64,000 bases of DNA. Source: Rivularia sp963920925 (GTDB taxonomy: Bacteria; Cyanobacteriota; Cyanobacteriia; Cyanobacteriales; Nostocaceae). The position numbers and the translations under genes are program-made. Each line of letters begins with the position of its first letter. Within the stretch, counting starts at the first letter, position 1. This document shows positions 46,224 through 54,727 of the stretch, one piece after another. Under the pieces are notes generated by a model, which was given only the letters and a program-made list of their open reading frames with translations, searched no databases and was not told the DNA's origin. The stretch is from positions 16,537 to 80,536 of the forward strand of contig NZ_CAWUDI010000039.1 in NCBI RefSeq assembly GCF_963920925.1. Reading direction: 5' to 3'.

Positions 46224-46296
46224 TCCAGGGTGCAGGAGTTGAACCTGCCTAACACGAATTATGAGTTCGTTGCCTCAACCGATCGGCCAACCCTGG
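46224..46296 (-). tRNA. tRNA with CAU anticodon, probably tRNA-Ile2 (else elongator Met)
   Basis: Reverse-strand cloverleaf of 73 nt: acceptor CCAGGGT/ACCCTGG, D arm GCC-GATCGGTTGA-GGC, anticodon stem ACGAA/TTCGT with loop CTCATAA, T arm GCAGG-TTCAACT-CCTGC, discriminator A. It lacks the initiator features (GGG/CCC anticodon stem, unpaired 1-72). The D- and T-arm pattern resembles chloroplast trnI-CAU, hence the Ile2 preference (lysidine at C34), but Met cannot be excluded. No encoded CCA. Confidence 0.9.
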
Positions 46297-46490
46297 CTGA
46301 TTAGTAATTATATCGCAAGTTTACTTTTTTGTGTAAGCTCGCTAATTAATTGCCAGATATTATGTTACATCATTTGACAACAAAATAGTGCAAACTAATA
46401 AATATTCAAGTTCTACATGAATATTGAGGAACTATAAACTTCCATAGCTTTCGTTTATCTTTACGCCCCTCCAGCTATATTTATTCAGCG

Positions 46491-47192
46491 ATGAAACTAA
46501 ATTCCACTGTACTTCTGACATTAATTTTGCTAACCCTGATGTTAGGGGCTGGTTCCGTAAGCGCCTTTTGGGGGTTTACTTTAGGAAGTGCGGCTCTTAA
46601 AGGTGTCACAGCACCAGATGCTCGTCCTACTACCAAGTTTGCCAGGAAAGGGACAAGTGGTGGTCAAGACAAAGAAGGAGTAACCTTTGTCAAAGAATCA
46701 GAAATCCTTAAAATTGTTAAAGCACGAATTGAAGGTAAAACTAAGGCGGCTAAATCTAAAAAGGTCGATGACTTAGAAGAAGGTAAAAAAGACACTAAAC
46801 GCAAACGAGAGCAGAAGCCACCCGAAGCCGAAGAGAAACCTCAAGCAGGATTTCCCGTTCAAGCCGAAAGCGAAGGTGTAACACTTTCAGTGCAGTCAGC
46901 CCGGTATTCAGGAGGTGCTTTATTGCTGAAAGTAAAAATGGATAATAAAAGTGATGAATCAGTACGCTTCCTTTACAGTTTCCTAGATGTTACGGATGAT
47001 AAAGGAAGAACTTTAAGTGCTTCGACAGAAGGTTTACCGTCGGAATTAGCTTCCAATGGCTCAACATCTTTCGGTACCATCAGTATTCCCACAGCTTTAC
47101 TTGATGATGTCAAACGGATTTCCTTAGCCCTTACAGATTACCCGGCACAGAAATTACGCTTGGAAGTATCAAATATTCCTGTAGAAAAGTAG
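46491..47192 (+). CDS. Secreted hypothetical protein with beta-rich C-terminal domain
   Basis: 233 aa: N-terminal signal or anchor (LNSTVLLTLILLTLMLGAGSVSAFWG), a charged low-complexity linker rich in Lys/Glu (residues ~65-125, e.g. KKDTKRKREQKPPEAEEK), then a ~100-aa beta-sandwich-like domain 'GVTLSVQSARYSGGALLLKVKMDN' (split: GVTLSVQSARYSGG, ALLLKVKMDN) ending 'YPAQKLRLEVSNIPVEK'. The last part resembles DUF4352-like extracellular domains. Function unknown. Stands between the tRNA and the CNNM transporter, same strand as the latter. Confidence 0.78.
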   Translation: MKLNSTVLLTLILLTLMLGAGSVSAFWGFTLGSAALKGVTAPDARPTTKFARKGTSGGQDKEGVTFVKESEILKIVKARIEGKTKAAKSKKVDDLEEGKKDTKRKREQKPPEAEEKPQAGFPVQAESEGVTLSVQSARYSGGALLLKVKMDNKSDESVRFLYSFLDVTDDKGRTLSASTEGLPSELASNGSTSFGTISIPTALLDDVKRISLALTDYPAQKLRLEVSNIPVEK

Positions 47193-47332
47193 TCAAGGGG
47201 AATATTAAATGTGAGATTATGAATTTTAGATTAATGATTTTAATTAAAATTAAATTCAAGATAAATCTCTTAAATCTAAAATTTCAGTATCAAGGAATTA
47301 GCTGGCATCTGTGTTTTACATGAGAATAGGCG

Positions 47333-48673
47333 GTGGATGGTTTTCATAATCTAAATTGGACGGAAGTAGGGCTGAGATTCTTATCAGTCTTACTTCTTAT
47401 TGCCATCAATGCCTTTTTTGTCACCGCAGAATTTTCAATGGTGACAGTACGGCGATCGCGCATTCATCAGTTGGTTCAAGCTGGGGATATTCAGGCGATC
47501 GCCGTGGAAGTACTGCAACGTAGCATTGATAGACTGCTATCCACAACCCAGTTGGGCATTACTCTTTCAAGTTTGGCGCTGGGATGGATTGGGGAAAGTA
47601 CAATTGTTGAACTGATTAATGTATGGTTGAAATCTTTACCCGTACCGGGGGGGTTAAATCTTTTTATCGCTCATTCTCTATCAGTTCCCATAACCTTTTT
47701 TTTAATAGCTTATTTACAAATAGTGATAGGAGAATTATGTCCTAAATCCGTAGCAATGCTTTATTCGGAAGAGTTAGCAAGATTTTTGGGACCTTCTGTT
47801 ACAGCTATTGTCAGATTTTTTAGCCCGTTTATCTGGATTCTTAATCAATCAACTCGTTTCTTATTGCGGCTATTCGGTATTGAATACACTGGTAAAAGCT
47901 GGAGGCCACCAGTGACTCCAGAAGAATTGTTGTTAATTATTTCTACAGAAAGAGAATCCACTGGGTTAAGAGCAAGAGAGCGAGAACTATTAAAAAATAT
48001 TTTTGAGTTTGGGGAAGTGACGGTTCAAGCTGTAATGGTTCCTCGCAGCACCATAGTAGCCCTATCTAAAAACACAACTTTACAAATTTTCCTGGAAGAA
48101 ATGGCAAATGCCGGTCATTCTTGCTACCCAATATTTGGGGAATCTTTGGATGATATTCGCGGTGTTGTCTACTTCAAAGATTTGACGCAGCCTTTAGCAT
48201 TAGGGCAACTGACCTTAGATACACCAATTCATTCCTATATGCGTCCTGCAAGGTTTGTACCCGAACATACACCCCTAAATGAACTATTGCCCATGATGCA
48301 GCAAGAAAAGCTCGCTATGGTCGTAATCGTAGATGAATTCGGCGGTACTGTAGGATTAGTAACTATCCAAGATATAGTTGCTCAAATCATTGGTGATATT
48401 GGTGAAACACAAAACAGCAATGACTTGCTGATCAAAATGTTAGACGAGCAGACTTTTCTAGTTCAAGCACAAATAAATTTAGAAGACCTCAACGAAGTGT
48501 TAGAACTTAATTTACCTTTAACAAAAGAATATCAAACCCTCGGAGGCTTCATGCTGTATCAACTACAAAAAATTCCTATTATTGGCGAAAGTTTCCGCTA
48601 TAAAAATTTAGAATTTACAGTAGCCTCAGTAACTGGCCCTCGCTTACAGCAAATTCAAGTAAGAAGGCTTTAA
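47333..48673 (+). CDS. Hemolysin family / CNNM-CBS-CorC_HlyC membrane protein
   Basis: 446-aa membrane protein of the CNNM (DUF21) family, often tied to Mg2+ (or Co2+) transport and misnamed hemolysin. About four membrane helices in residues 10-195, starting 'VLLLIAINAFFVTAEFSMVTVRRSR'-like (split: LLLIAINAFFVTAEFS, MVTVRRSR). Two CBS domains follow (~220-345, 'VTVQAVMVPRSTIVAL', 'LAMVVIVDEFGGTVGLVTIQDI', split VVIVDEFGGTVGLVT), then a CorC_HlyC domain. GTG start; no strong ribosome site, so a later start is possible. Confidence 0.88.
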   Translation: MDGFHNLNWTEVGLRFLSVLLLIAINAFFVTAEFSMVTVRRSRIHQLVQAGDIQAIAVEVLQRSIDRLLSTTQLGITLSSLALGWIGESTIVELINVWLKSLPVPGGLNLFIAHSLSVPITFFLIAYLQIVIGELCPKSVAMLYSEELARFLGPSVTAIVRFFSPFIWILNQSTRFLLRLFGIEYTGKSWRPPVTPEELLLIISTERESTGLRARERELLKNIFEFGEVTVQAVMVPRSTIVALSKNTTLQIFLEEMANAGHSCYPIFGESLDDIRGVVYFKDLTQPLALGQLTLDTPIHSYMRPARFVPEHTPLNELLPMMQQEKLAMVVIVDEFGGTVGLVTIQDIVAQIIGDIGETQNSNDLLIKMLDEQTFLVQAQINLEDLNEVLELNLPLTKEYQTLGGFMLYQLQKIPIIGESFRYKNLEFTVASVTGPRLQQIQVRRL

Positions 48674-48675
48674 TT

Positions 48676-48838
48676 AGTTAGGAGTTAAGAGTTAGGTGTT
48701 AGGTGTTAGGAGTTAGGTGTTAGGTGTTAGAAGTTGGGCATGGGGCATGGGTAATTGGTAATTGGCAATTGGGGATAGGAGAGTTAGGAATTAGTAATTA
48801 TTTCCCCCCATCTCCCCATCCCCCCATCACCCCATCCC
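48676..48838. repeat. Heptamer repeats (gttagga, gttaggt) and C-rich tract
   Basis: Array of short degenerate units 'gttaggagttaagagttaggt' then 'ggtaattggtaattgg', then a 'ccccatcccccc' tract. STRR-like intergenic DNA between two convergent genes; no gene. Confidence 0.6.
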
Positions 48839-48839
48839 C

Positions 48840-49520
48840 CTACCTCACCACATACTCCACCGGATCGGTTAATCCCAATTCGTCGAAGGCAGCGAGACGC
48901 AAGCGACAAGAATCACAGACACCACAGGCTACATCACCACCGCTATAGCAAGACCAAGTTAGCTCCCAGGGAACTCCTAATTTATTACCTAGTTGAATGA
49001 TTTCGGTTTTTTTCAAATCTATTAGAGGTGTGACGATATTGATGGGATTTCCTTCACGCCCTTGTTTGGTTCCTAAGCGAAATACCTCTTGCATCGCTTG
49101 AATATAATCGGGACGACAATCGGGGTATCCAGAATAATCTAAAGCATTTACGCCAATATAAATTCTTTCTGCGGCGATGGTTTCGGCATAAGAAACAGCG
49201 AAGCTTAGAAATATAGTGTTTCTTGCAGGAACATAGGTGACGGGAATGTTTTGAGACATTTCCTTTAAGGAACGTTCTTGAGGTAAATCGATAGAATTAT
49301 CTGTAAGTGCCGAACCACCCCATTGCGTTAAATCAAATTTAATCACCTGATGCTCGACAACACCCGCTTTTTGGGCTACTGAAAGTGCTGAATGCAATTC
49401 TTTTCTATGTCTTTGTTGATAATCAAAGCTTATAGCGTGACATTCATACCCATCGGCTAGCGCTTTATATAAAACTGTGGAAGAATCAAGTCCTCCAGAT
49501 AATAAAATAATAGCTTTCAT
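48840..49520 (-). CDS. queC: 7-cyano-7-deazaguanine synthase
   Basis: Makes preQ0 from CDG with ammonia and ATP, for queuosine tRNA modification (and DNA 7-deazaguanine modification where present). 226 aa from the ATG at 49520. N-terminal ATP-pyrophosphatase P-loop 'LLSGGLDSST'; zinc cysteines 'CYSGGDVACGVCDSC' near the C-terminus; 'YVPARNTIFLSFAVSYAE' typical. The longer frame adds only 8 residues (MCEKLVLK) and is not chosen, as the P-loop normally lies within the first 15 residues. No other queuosine genes in the window. Confidence 0.95.
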   Translation of the reverse strand: MKAIILLSGGLDSSTVLYKALADGYECHAISFDYQQRHRKELHSALSVAQKAGVVEHQVIKFDLTQWGGSALTDNSIDLPQERSLKEMSQNIPVTYVPARNTIFLSFAVSYAETIAAERIYIGVNALDYSGYPDCRPDYIQAMQEVFRLGTKQGREGNPINIVTPLIDLKKTEIIQLGNKLGVPWELTWSCYSGGDVACGVCDSCRLRLAAFDELGLTDPVEYVVR

Positions 49521-49544
49521 TTTAAGAACTAGTTTTTCGCACAA

Positions 49545-50270
49545 ATGTTACTTCAAAATATCGGATTTTAAATATCCTACCTTTCAAACAGGACGATTAA
49601 TTAAAACGGTTGCTTATATTCGCTATAATTTAATTATCGTTAATCGTAGAGAATTGCAAAAACTGTCTTACATTCGGCAAACTGGCTTTTTTTTAATTCA
49701 GTTTATTAAATGTTAATTTAAGATTTGCAAGTAATAAAAATCTTGTTTTAAAAGATGTTTTAAATTTTATATTACCGATTACTTTGATAAATATTATTAT
49801 ATTTAGATGAATCAAAAAGCACTACTTATCTTTGCTAAATACTTAAAAGATGATTTATTCTGCAATCAATCATTTATGATAATTTTCTTCATTTTGTCTG
49901 ATATGCGTTATTAATCTGACATACAACTAATTATCCCGAATTGCGGATATTTGTATAAAATAACTTATTTAATTCAGTGTTATAACTTAGGCTAAAAGCG
50001 ATCGGCAACTTCAAGTTGTTGGCAAAATTTGAAGCTAATAAAAAGAGATAATATTTTTTTTGTAAAAAATTAAAAAAATCATCCAGAAAAACCGACTATA
50101 CAAAATAAAGACAGATATCGGGAACTCATAGCAAACTTTGAAATTCTTCATAAATAGAGCCTCTATGTTACCATCTGGATGGTTTTAGGTGGCTACTTTT
50201 TTGGCAATAAAGTATAAAAGCCAACGTTTGTAGCGTTTTTGAAGTTGGTGGTTGAGGAGAGAAAATTAGA
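49545..50270. other. AT-rich gene-free DNA; two hairpins before the second oxidoreductase
   Basis: No credible gene. Near the right end lie two adjacent palindromes, ATAGAGCCTCTAT (about 50155-50167) and ACCATCTGGATGGT (50170-50183), followed by GTGGCTACTTTTTT, which resembles a terminator or attenuator in the leader of the oxidoreductase gene. Identity of any RNA is unknown. Confidence 0.45.
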
Positions 50271-51353
50271 GTGCAAGATAGCAGCATGTCAGCGGGAGAA
50301 AAAAATGGATACGTACAGCGTCATCAACCGCGCCCCATTCGTGTAGGCGTAATTGGTGTTGGCAACATGGGAAGACATCATACCCGTGTACTAAGTTCGA
50401 TGAAAGATGTGGAACTAGTTGGTGTATCCGATGTTGATGTTGAACGAGGGTTAGAAACCGCTAGTAATTTCAAAATTAAGTTTTTTGAGGATTACTGCGA
50501 GTTGTTACCTCATGTAGATGCGGTTTGTATTGCCGTTCCTACTCGTTTGCATTATGCCGTCGGTATAAATTGTCTACTAGCAGGAATCCATGTTCTGATT
50601 GAAAAGCCAATCGCTGCTAATATTTCTGAAGCAGAATCTTTAGTCAATGCCGCAGCAGAATCTGGCTGTATCTTACAAGTAGGTCATATAGAGCGCTTCA
50701 AGCCAGCTTTTGGGGAACTGACTAAAGTTCTTAAAAACGAGGAATTACTGGCGCTAGAAGCTCATAGAATGAGTCCTTATTCAAATCGGGCAAATGATGT
50801 CTCAGTTGTTCTCGATTTGATGATTCATGACATTGATTTGCTTTTAGAATTAGCTGCCGCACCAGTGGTTAAGCTATCAGCTAGTGGAACTCGTACTCCG
50901 AACTCTACCTATTTAGATTATGTAACTGCTACTTTGGGGTTTGCTAATGGTATTGTTGCTACCTTGACTGCTAGTAAAATCACTCACCGTAAAATACGCA
51001 CAATAGTAGCTCACTGCAAAAGTTCATTTACCGAGGCTGATTTCCTCAAAAATGAAATTTGGATTCACCGATATCCTACATCTAACTCGGCAACAGATTT
51101 TCAACAATCGTATAAGCAAGATGGTTTGATCGAAAAAGTCTACACCTCAAATGTAGAAGCATTAAGGGCTGAACTTGAACACTTTGTTAATTGCGTGCGG
51201 GGTGGCAATCAACCTTCTGTTGGTGGCGAACAAGCTCTCAAAGCTCTTAGATTAGCCAGTTTAATCGAACAAATGGCTGCATCTGATAAAGTTTGGAACC
51301 CATTAGATAGTCAATCCGAGCCAATTATACAGTCCTTCAGTCCTACTATCTAA
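50271..51353 (+). CDS. Gfo/Idh/MocA family oxidoreductase
   Basis: NAD(P)-dependent dehydrogenase of 360 aa; substrate unknown (sugar or inositol type expected). Rossmann motif 'VGVIGVGNMGRHHTRVL' from about residue 25, 'IEKPIAANISEAESL' with the family Lys, and a conserved C-terminal substrate domain ('DLMIHDIDLLLELA' with the His of the catalytic site). The GTG start at 50271 is backed by GAGGAGAG ~9 nt upstream; ATG at 50286 would drop five residues. It differs clearly from the oxidoreductase at 1386-2630 and is likely a separate lineage. Confidence 0.9.
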   Translation: MQDSSMSAGEKNGYVQRHQPRPIRVGVIGVGNMGRHHTRVLSSMKDVELVGVSDVDVERGLETASNFKIKFFEDYCELLPHVDAVCIAVPTRLHYAVGINCLLAGIHVLIEKPIAANISEAESLVNAAAESGCILQVGHIERFKPAFGELTKVLKNEELLALEAHRMSPYSNRANDVSVVLDLMIHDIDLLLELAAAPVVKLSASGTRTPNSTYLDYVTATLGFANGIVATLTASKITHRKIRTIVAHCKSSFTEADFLKNEIWIHRYPTSNSATDFQQSYKQDGLIEKVYTSNVEALRAELEHFVNCVRGGNQPSVGGEQALKALRLASLIEQMAASDKVWNPLDSQSEPIIQSFSPTI

Positions 51354-52588
51354 GTAATGCTGCGTTTGATCAATTCTTATATTTAAAGCATTTGTAGTGG
51401 CAGCGTCTCGCTCCCTGGTTCTCACAAAGCTAGCAAGATCCATATCAAAGGCAGACAGGCGCAATACCTACGGTACGCTTGGCTAGCCGCCGCACCAAGG
51501 CGTGAGAGGGCTTCATACTACAAATCTTTATTACCCATCAGGATTAATGCGGTTAACTGCATCATGATTTTAATCTTCTTAGCACTACCGATCCAAAGGG
51601 TTTAGAAAACTATACTTTCCGTCATCGCTATGTAAATCCTGCTTTTGTTAGCTTATAGGGAGTAATGAGTAAGTGCATCTTGCTTGTTACTCCTTTCAAC
51701 TTGGCAACAAATTCCAGACGGATAAATAAAAAAATTTCTATAGTGTAGTCAATTTGACTTGATTTTTGACATAGAAATAATGCACTTTTTATGGAATATA
51801 CATTCAGCTAATTTTTGGGGAATACTGTGACAATTTAAAATATAGTATTAAGGTTGAGTGTGTCGAATATTGCATCGATAAATATTTATCGCAAGATAGA
51901 TATATAGTAAAAAACGCAACGAAGCATAGCCTAAAAAATATTCTTTTATGTTAGGGCTTTGTTGATGAAAACAAAGATAGCTCCGTCGGATCTCGCATTC
52001 AGCAATATTTAAACCAGCCAAAAGGAAGGCAAAAACAGTGGTTTGGTACTTTCAACGTTATTGAGATATAGCTTACGGATAATCTATGTAATTTAAAATT
52101 CATAAATACATTACTCTTTATCCCGATAATAACTTACCTGTTTTACACGTACATGGTGGCGATACATGGGTAGGTTTGCTAACATACTCAGAAAAAGCGC
52201 TGTATTGTAGTCAGTTATAGAGTAGTTTGTTAAGTCGCAAGAACCCGCTCTTTTCAATTCTACAAAAATAATGTGGCTATATCGCTTGCGATTAAAGCGA
52301 TAAAACTGAAGTTGAGACGAAAGTAACAAAACACAAAAAATTGGCTTCACTAACGTTTTAGGTAAACTTACTGCCCTTCTTTAACGGGCTTCAAATAACT
52401 TTGCGATTGTTTGTACTTTGTTAACCCATCCACAAACGAACAGCGGCACTAGCTCTAAGTAAGGTACCTAAGTAAATTTTGCTTAAGTTTTAATTAGAGT
52501 TGACGCATTTTATGAATGGATGATAAATGAATGCAAGTAAGATTAGCATGGTAACTTGTTTAGAGCTAAGTAGAAACTAGGAATTTCC
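51354..52588. other. 1.2 kb gene-free DNA with repeat modules before the ParM-like operon
   Basis: No convincing gene. 51460-51478 holds CGCAATACCTACGGTACGC, an exact inverted match to 62505-62523. The last 150 bp before the operon has four 'ctaagta/caagtaa' motifs (about 52456, 52469, 52533 and 52566), candidate binding sites for the RHH partner. A 79-residue minus-strand frame at 52111-52350 looks accidental. Confidence 0.45.
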
Positions 52589-53740
52589 ATGACAGACCAA
52601 CCTTCCGCTGCTACCCCAATGAATGCCGCTGCTATACCAATGAATAGAGTAACGGCATCTACTCCGATTAATCCAAATCCCAAACTCAATAATGCGCCGA
52701 TTGGTGGGAGCAAGAATATTCTTAGTGTAGACCTTGGTCGAACTTCCACCAAAACCACCGTGAATCGCGAGCCTGGTAGCGTGGTTTTCGTATCTTCCAA
52801 CGTCAAGCAAATGACAATGGAACAAGTACGAGGAGGAGTTTTTGAAGCTCGTGCAACAGATCCTTTGATGGATCTTTGGCTGGAATACCAAGGTAATGGT
52901 TATGCTGTAGGTCAACTAGCAGCAGACTTTGGAGCCGATTTAGGAGTAGGTCAATCTAAGGTTGAATCTGCACTGATCAAAGTGTTAGCAAGTGCTGGAT
53001 ACTTCAAACTCAATGATGAAATTTCAGTAATTTTGGGTCTTCCTTACCTTTCTCAAGAACAGTTTGAAAAGGAAAAAGCACAACTCATATCTCAAGTTAC
53101 TGGTCCTCACGTAATGAACTTTCGTGGCGAACCTGTTACAGTCAACGTGACTAAAGTTTGGGTTATGCCAGAGGGTTACGGTAGCTTACTGTGGTGTGAA
53201 TCCCAGCCTAAGAAAGCACCTGGAGCAGCCGACTTTACCAAAGTTTCTGCGGCGATTGTAGACATTGGGCACCAAACAACAGATTGCTTGATGGTAGATA
53301 ACTTCCGTTTTGCAAGAGGTGCTTCTAAGAGTGAAGACTTTGGAATGAGCAAATTTTACGAATTAGTAGCCGCCGAAATTGAAGGTGCCGATAGTCAGTC
53401 TTTGTCCTTAATTGCTGCGGTAAATAAGCCAAAAGGCGAACGCTTCTATCGTCCTAGAGGTTCGAGTAAACCTACTAATTTAGATGATTTTCTTCCCAAT
53501 TTAATCGAAATGTTTTCCCGCGAAATCTGTACTCGTGTTTTAGAATGGCTGCCAGAACGTGTTACCGATGTAATTCTCACCGGCGGTGGTGGTGAATTTT
53601 TCTGGGAAGACGTTCAACGTTTACTTAAAGAAGCAAAAATTAATGCTCATTTAGCTGCACCTTCCCGACAAGCTAACGCCTTGGGGCAGTATATTTATGG
53701 AGAGGCACAATTATCGGCCAGTCGCTCTTCTAGGTCTTAA
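52589..53740 (+). CDS. ParM/StbA-like actin-family ATPase
   Basis: 383-aa bacterial actin-like protein, related to plasmid-segregation ParM. Phosphate-1 motif 'NILSVDLGRTSTKTTVN' (from ~residue 46), phosphate-2 'SAAIVDIGHQTTDCLMVD', and adenosine motif 'VILTGGGGEFFWEDV'. There is a ~45-residue Pro/Asn/Ala-rich N-terminal extension (TPMNAAAIPMNRVTAST) ahead of the fold. The ATG has AGGAAT upstream. 5 bp downstream begins the RHH/coiled-coil gene, forming a two-gene operon like parMR. Surrounding genes are chromosomal in type. Confidence 0.85.
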   Translation: MTDQPSAATPMNAAAIPMNRVTASTPINPNPKLNNAPIGGSKNILSVDLGRTSTKTTVNREPGSVVFVSSNVKQMTMEQVRGGVFEARATDPLMDLWLEYQGNGYAVGQLAADFGADLGVGQSKVESALIKVLASAGYFKLNDEISVILGLPYLSQEQFEKEKAQLISQVTGPHVMNFRGEPVTVNVTKVWVMPEGYGSLLWCESQPKKAPGAADFTKVSAAIVDIGHQTTDCLMVDNFRFARGASKSEDFGMSKFYELVAAEIEGADSQSLSLIAAVNKPKGERFYRPRGSSKPTNLDDFLPNLIEMFSREICTRVLEWLPERVTDVILTGGGGEFFWEDVQRLLKEAKINAHLAAPSRQANALGQYIYGEAQLSASRSSRS

Positions 53741-53745
53741 AACTA

Positions 53746-54267
53746 ATGTTCCAATGGTCAAAAAAAGTAGTTAAATCGGTTACGTTCAATCCAGGGGTAG
53801 CGGACGAAAGCTTGTTAGATGTAGTTGAAAGGCACTTAGAAAAAGAGCCTGATAAGACTTTCAGCGACCTCTGTAAAGAAGCTTTATGGCAAGCTTTGTG
53901 CGTGCCGGAATCTGTGCGACCAGATCCGCAGCCAACAGCAGCACCAATACCAAAACCGAAACCACCGTCTGAGGTGGGAGAATATATTGCTGACCTGGAA
54001 AGAAAAATAGCTGACCTTGAGGAACGTTTCTTTACTAGGGAATCAAATCGCTTGGCGACGATGGAACAACACTTGACACAGCTTAGTCAGCAAGTGGCTC
54101 AGTTGGCGATGATGGTCAATCAAGGTTTAGTCGTTCAGCCATCAAATCAAACAGTAGTACCGGAAGTAGTAAATAATACTTCCGTACAAGCTTACGACAT
54201 CAAAACTCCTCATGAAGAGGAAGACCCTTTAATCAGCCGCTTGAGCGAGCTTGTGGATGATTTTTAA
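53746..54267 (+). CDS. RHH-like, coiled-coil partner of the ParM-like ATPase (ParR-like)
   Basis: 173 aa. The N-terminus 'KKVVKSVTFNPGVADESLLDVVERHL' (split: KSVTFNPGVADESLLDVVER) followed by 'FSDLCKEALWQAL' reads as strand-helix-helix, a ribbon-helix-helix pattern, as in ParR adaptors that bind centromere repeats. Then a Pro-rich linker (PDPQPTAAPIPKPKPP), a coiled coil (~85-125, 'IADLERKIADLEERFF', 'MEQHLTQLSQQVAQL') and an acidic C-terminus (EEEDPLISRLSELVDDF) that could contact actin-like filaments. Function is inferred from pattern and linkage. Confidence 0.65.
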   Translation: MFQWSKKVVKSVTFNPGVADESLLDVVERHLEKEPDKTFSDLCKEALWQALCVPESVRPDPQPTAAPIPKPKPPSEVGEYIADLERKIADLEERFFTRESNRLATMEQHLTQLSQQVAQLAMMVNQGLVVQPSNQTVVPEVVNNTSVQAYDIKTPHEEEDPLISRLSELVDDF

Positions 54268-54296
54268 GGGAAAGCAGGGTGTGTATATTTTGTGTT

Positions 54297-54383
54297 GCTG
54301 TCAAACATCCGATTACGGCGGTTGGTTGCTTCATTCGAGTTTTTCTCTACCGTCTTGCTACTTGGATAATCATGTTTGACAGC
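54297..54383. repeat. Inverted repeat of 12-bp arms, 87 bp, after the ParM-like operon
   Basis: GCTGTCAAACAT (54297-54308) and ATGTTTGACAGC (54372-54383) are perfect reverse complements around a 63-bp core. It may end the operon's transcript or be a binding site; nothing coding. From 54384 to 54727 no gene; short 'aagtaagaagtaagaagtaag' repeat near 54482. Confidence 0.6.
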
Positions 54384-54727
54384 CATACTTTTACGTTTAT
54401 TTTTGCAACTTAAACGCGACCAGTCATAATTTATACTAAATAATTAAGCAGAAATAAATACAGCTAGTACCGCTTCGCGGAAGTAAGAAGTAAGAAGTAA
54501 GAAGTTTGATTTTCTAAGCTTTTCAGCCATTTTTTATGGTTGCCTTATTTACGCCGACTTGTACTAGATATTGTTTTTAATTAAAAATTGTATCATAACT
54601 AACCTTTTTGATCGGCAAATAATAAAATCTTTACTTAGGTTTTACAATTTTACGTAAAACTTTTTTTACCCTTATATAAAGTAAATGCTAGAATCCATCG
54701 AGTAGAAATTAAATATAGGATAATCAA

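Noticed and set aside
46224..46296. Initiator tRNA-fMet
   Set aside because: CCAGGGT/ACCCTGG pairs fully at 1-72 and the anticodon stem has no run of three G-C pairs, unlike initiators.
52111..52350. 79-residue minus-strand frame before the ParM-like operon
   Set aside because: Composition and lack of a ribosome site look accidental, and no domain or conserved pattern is visible.
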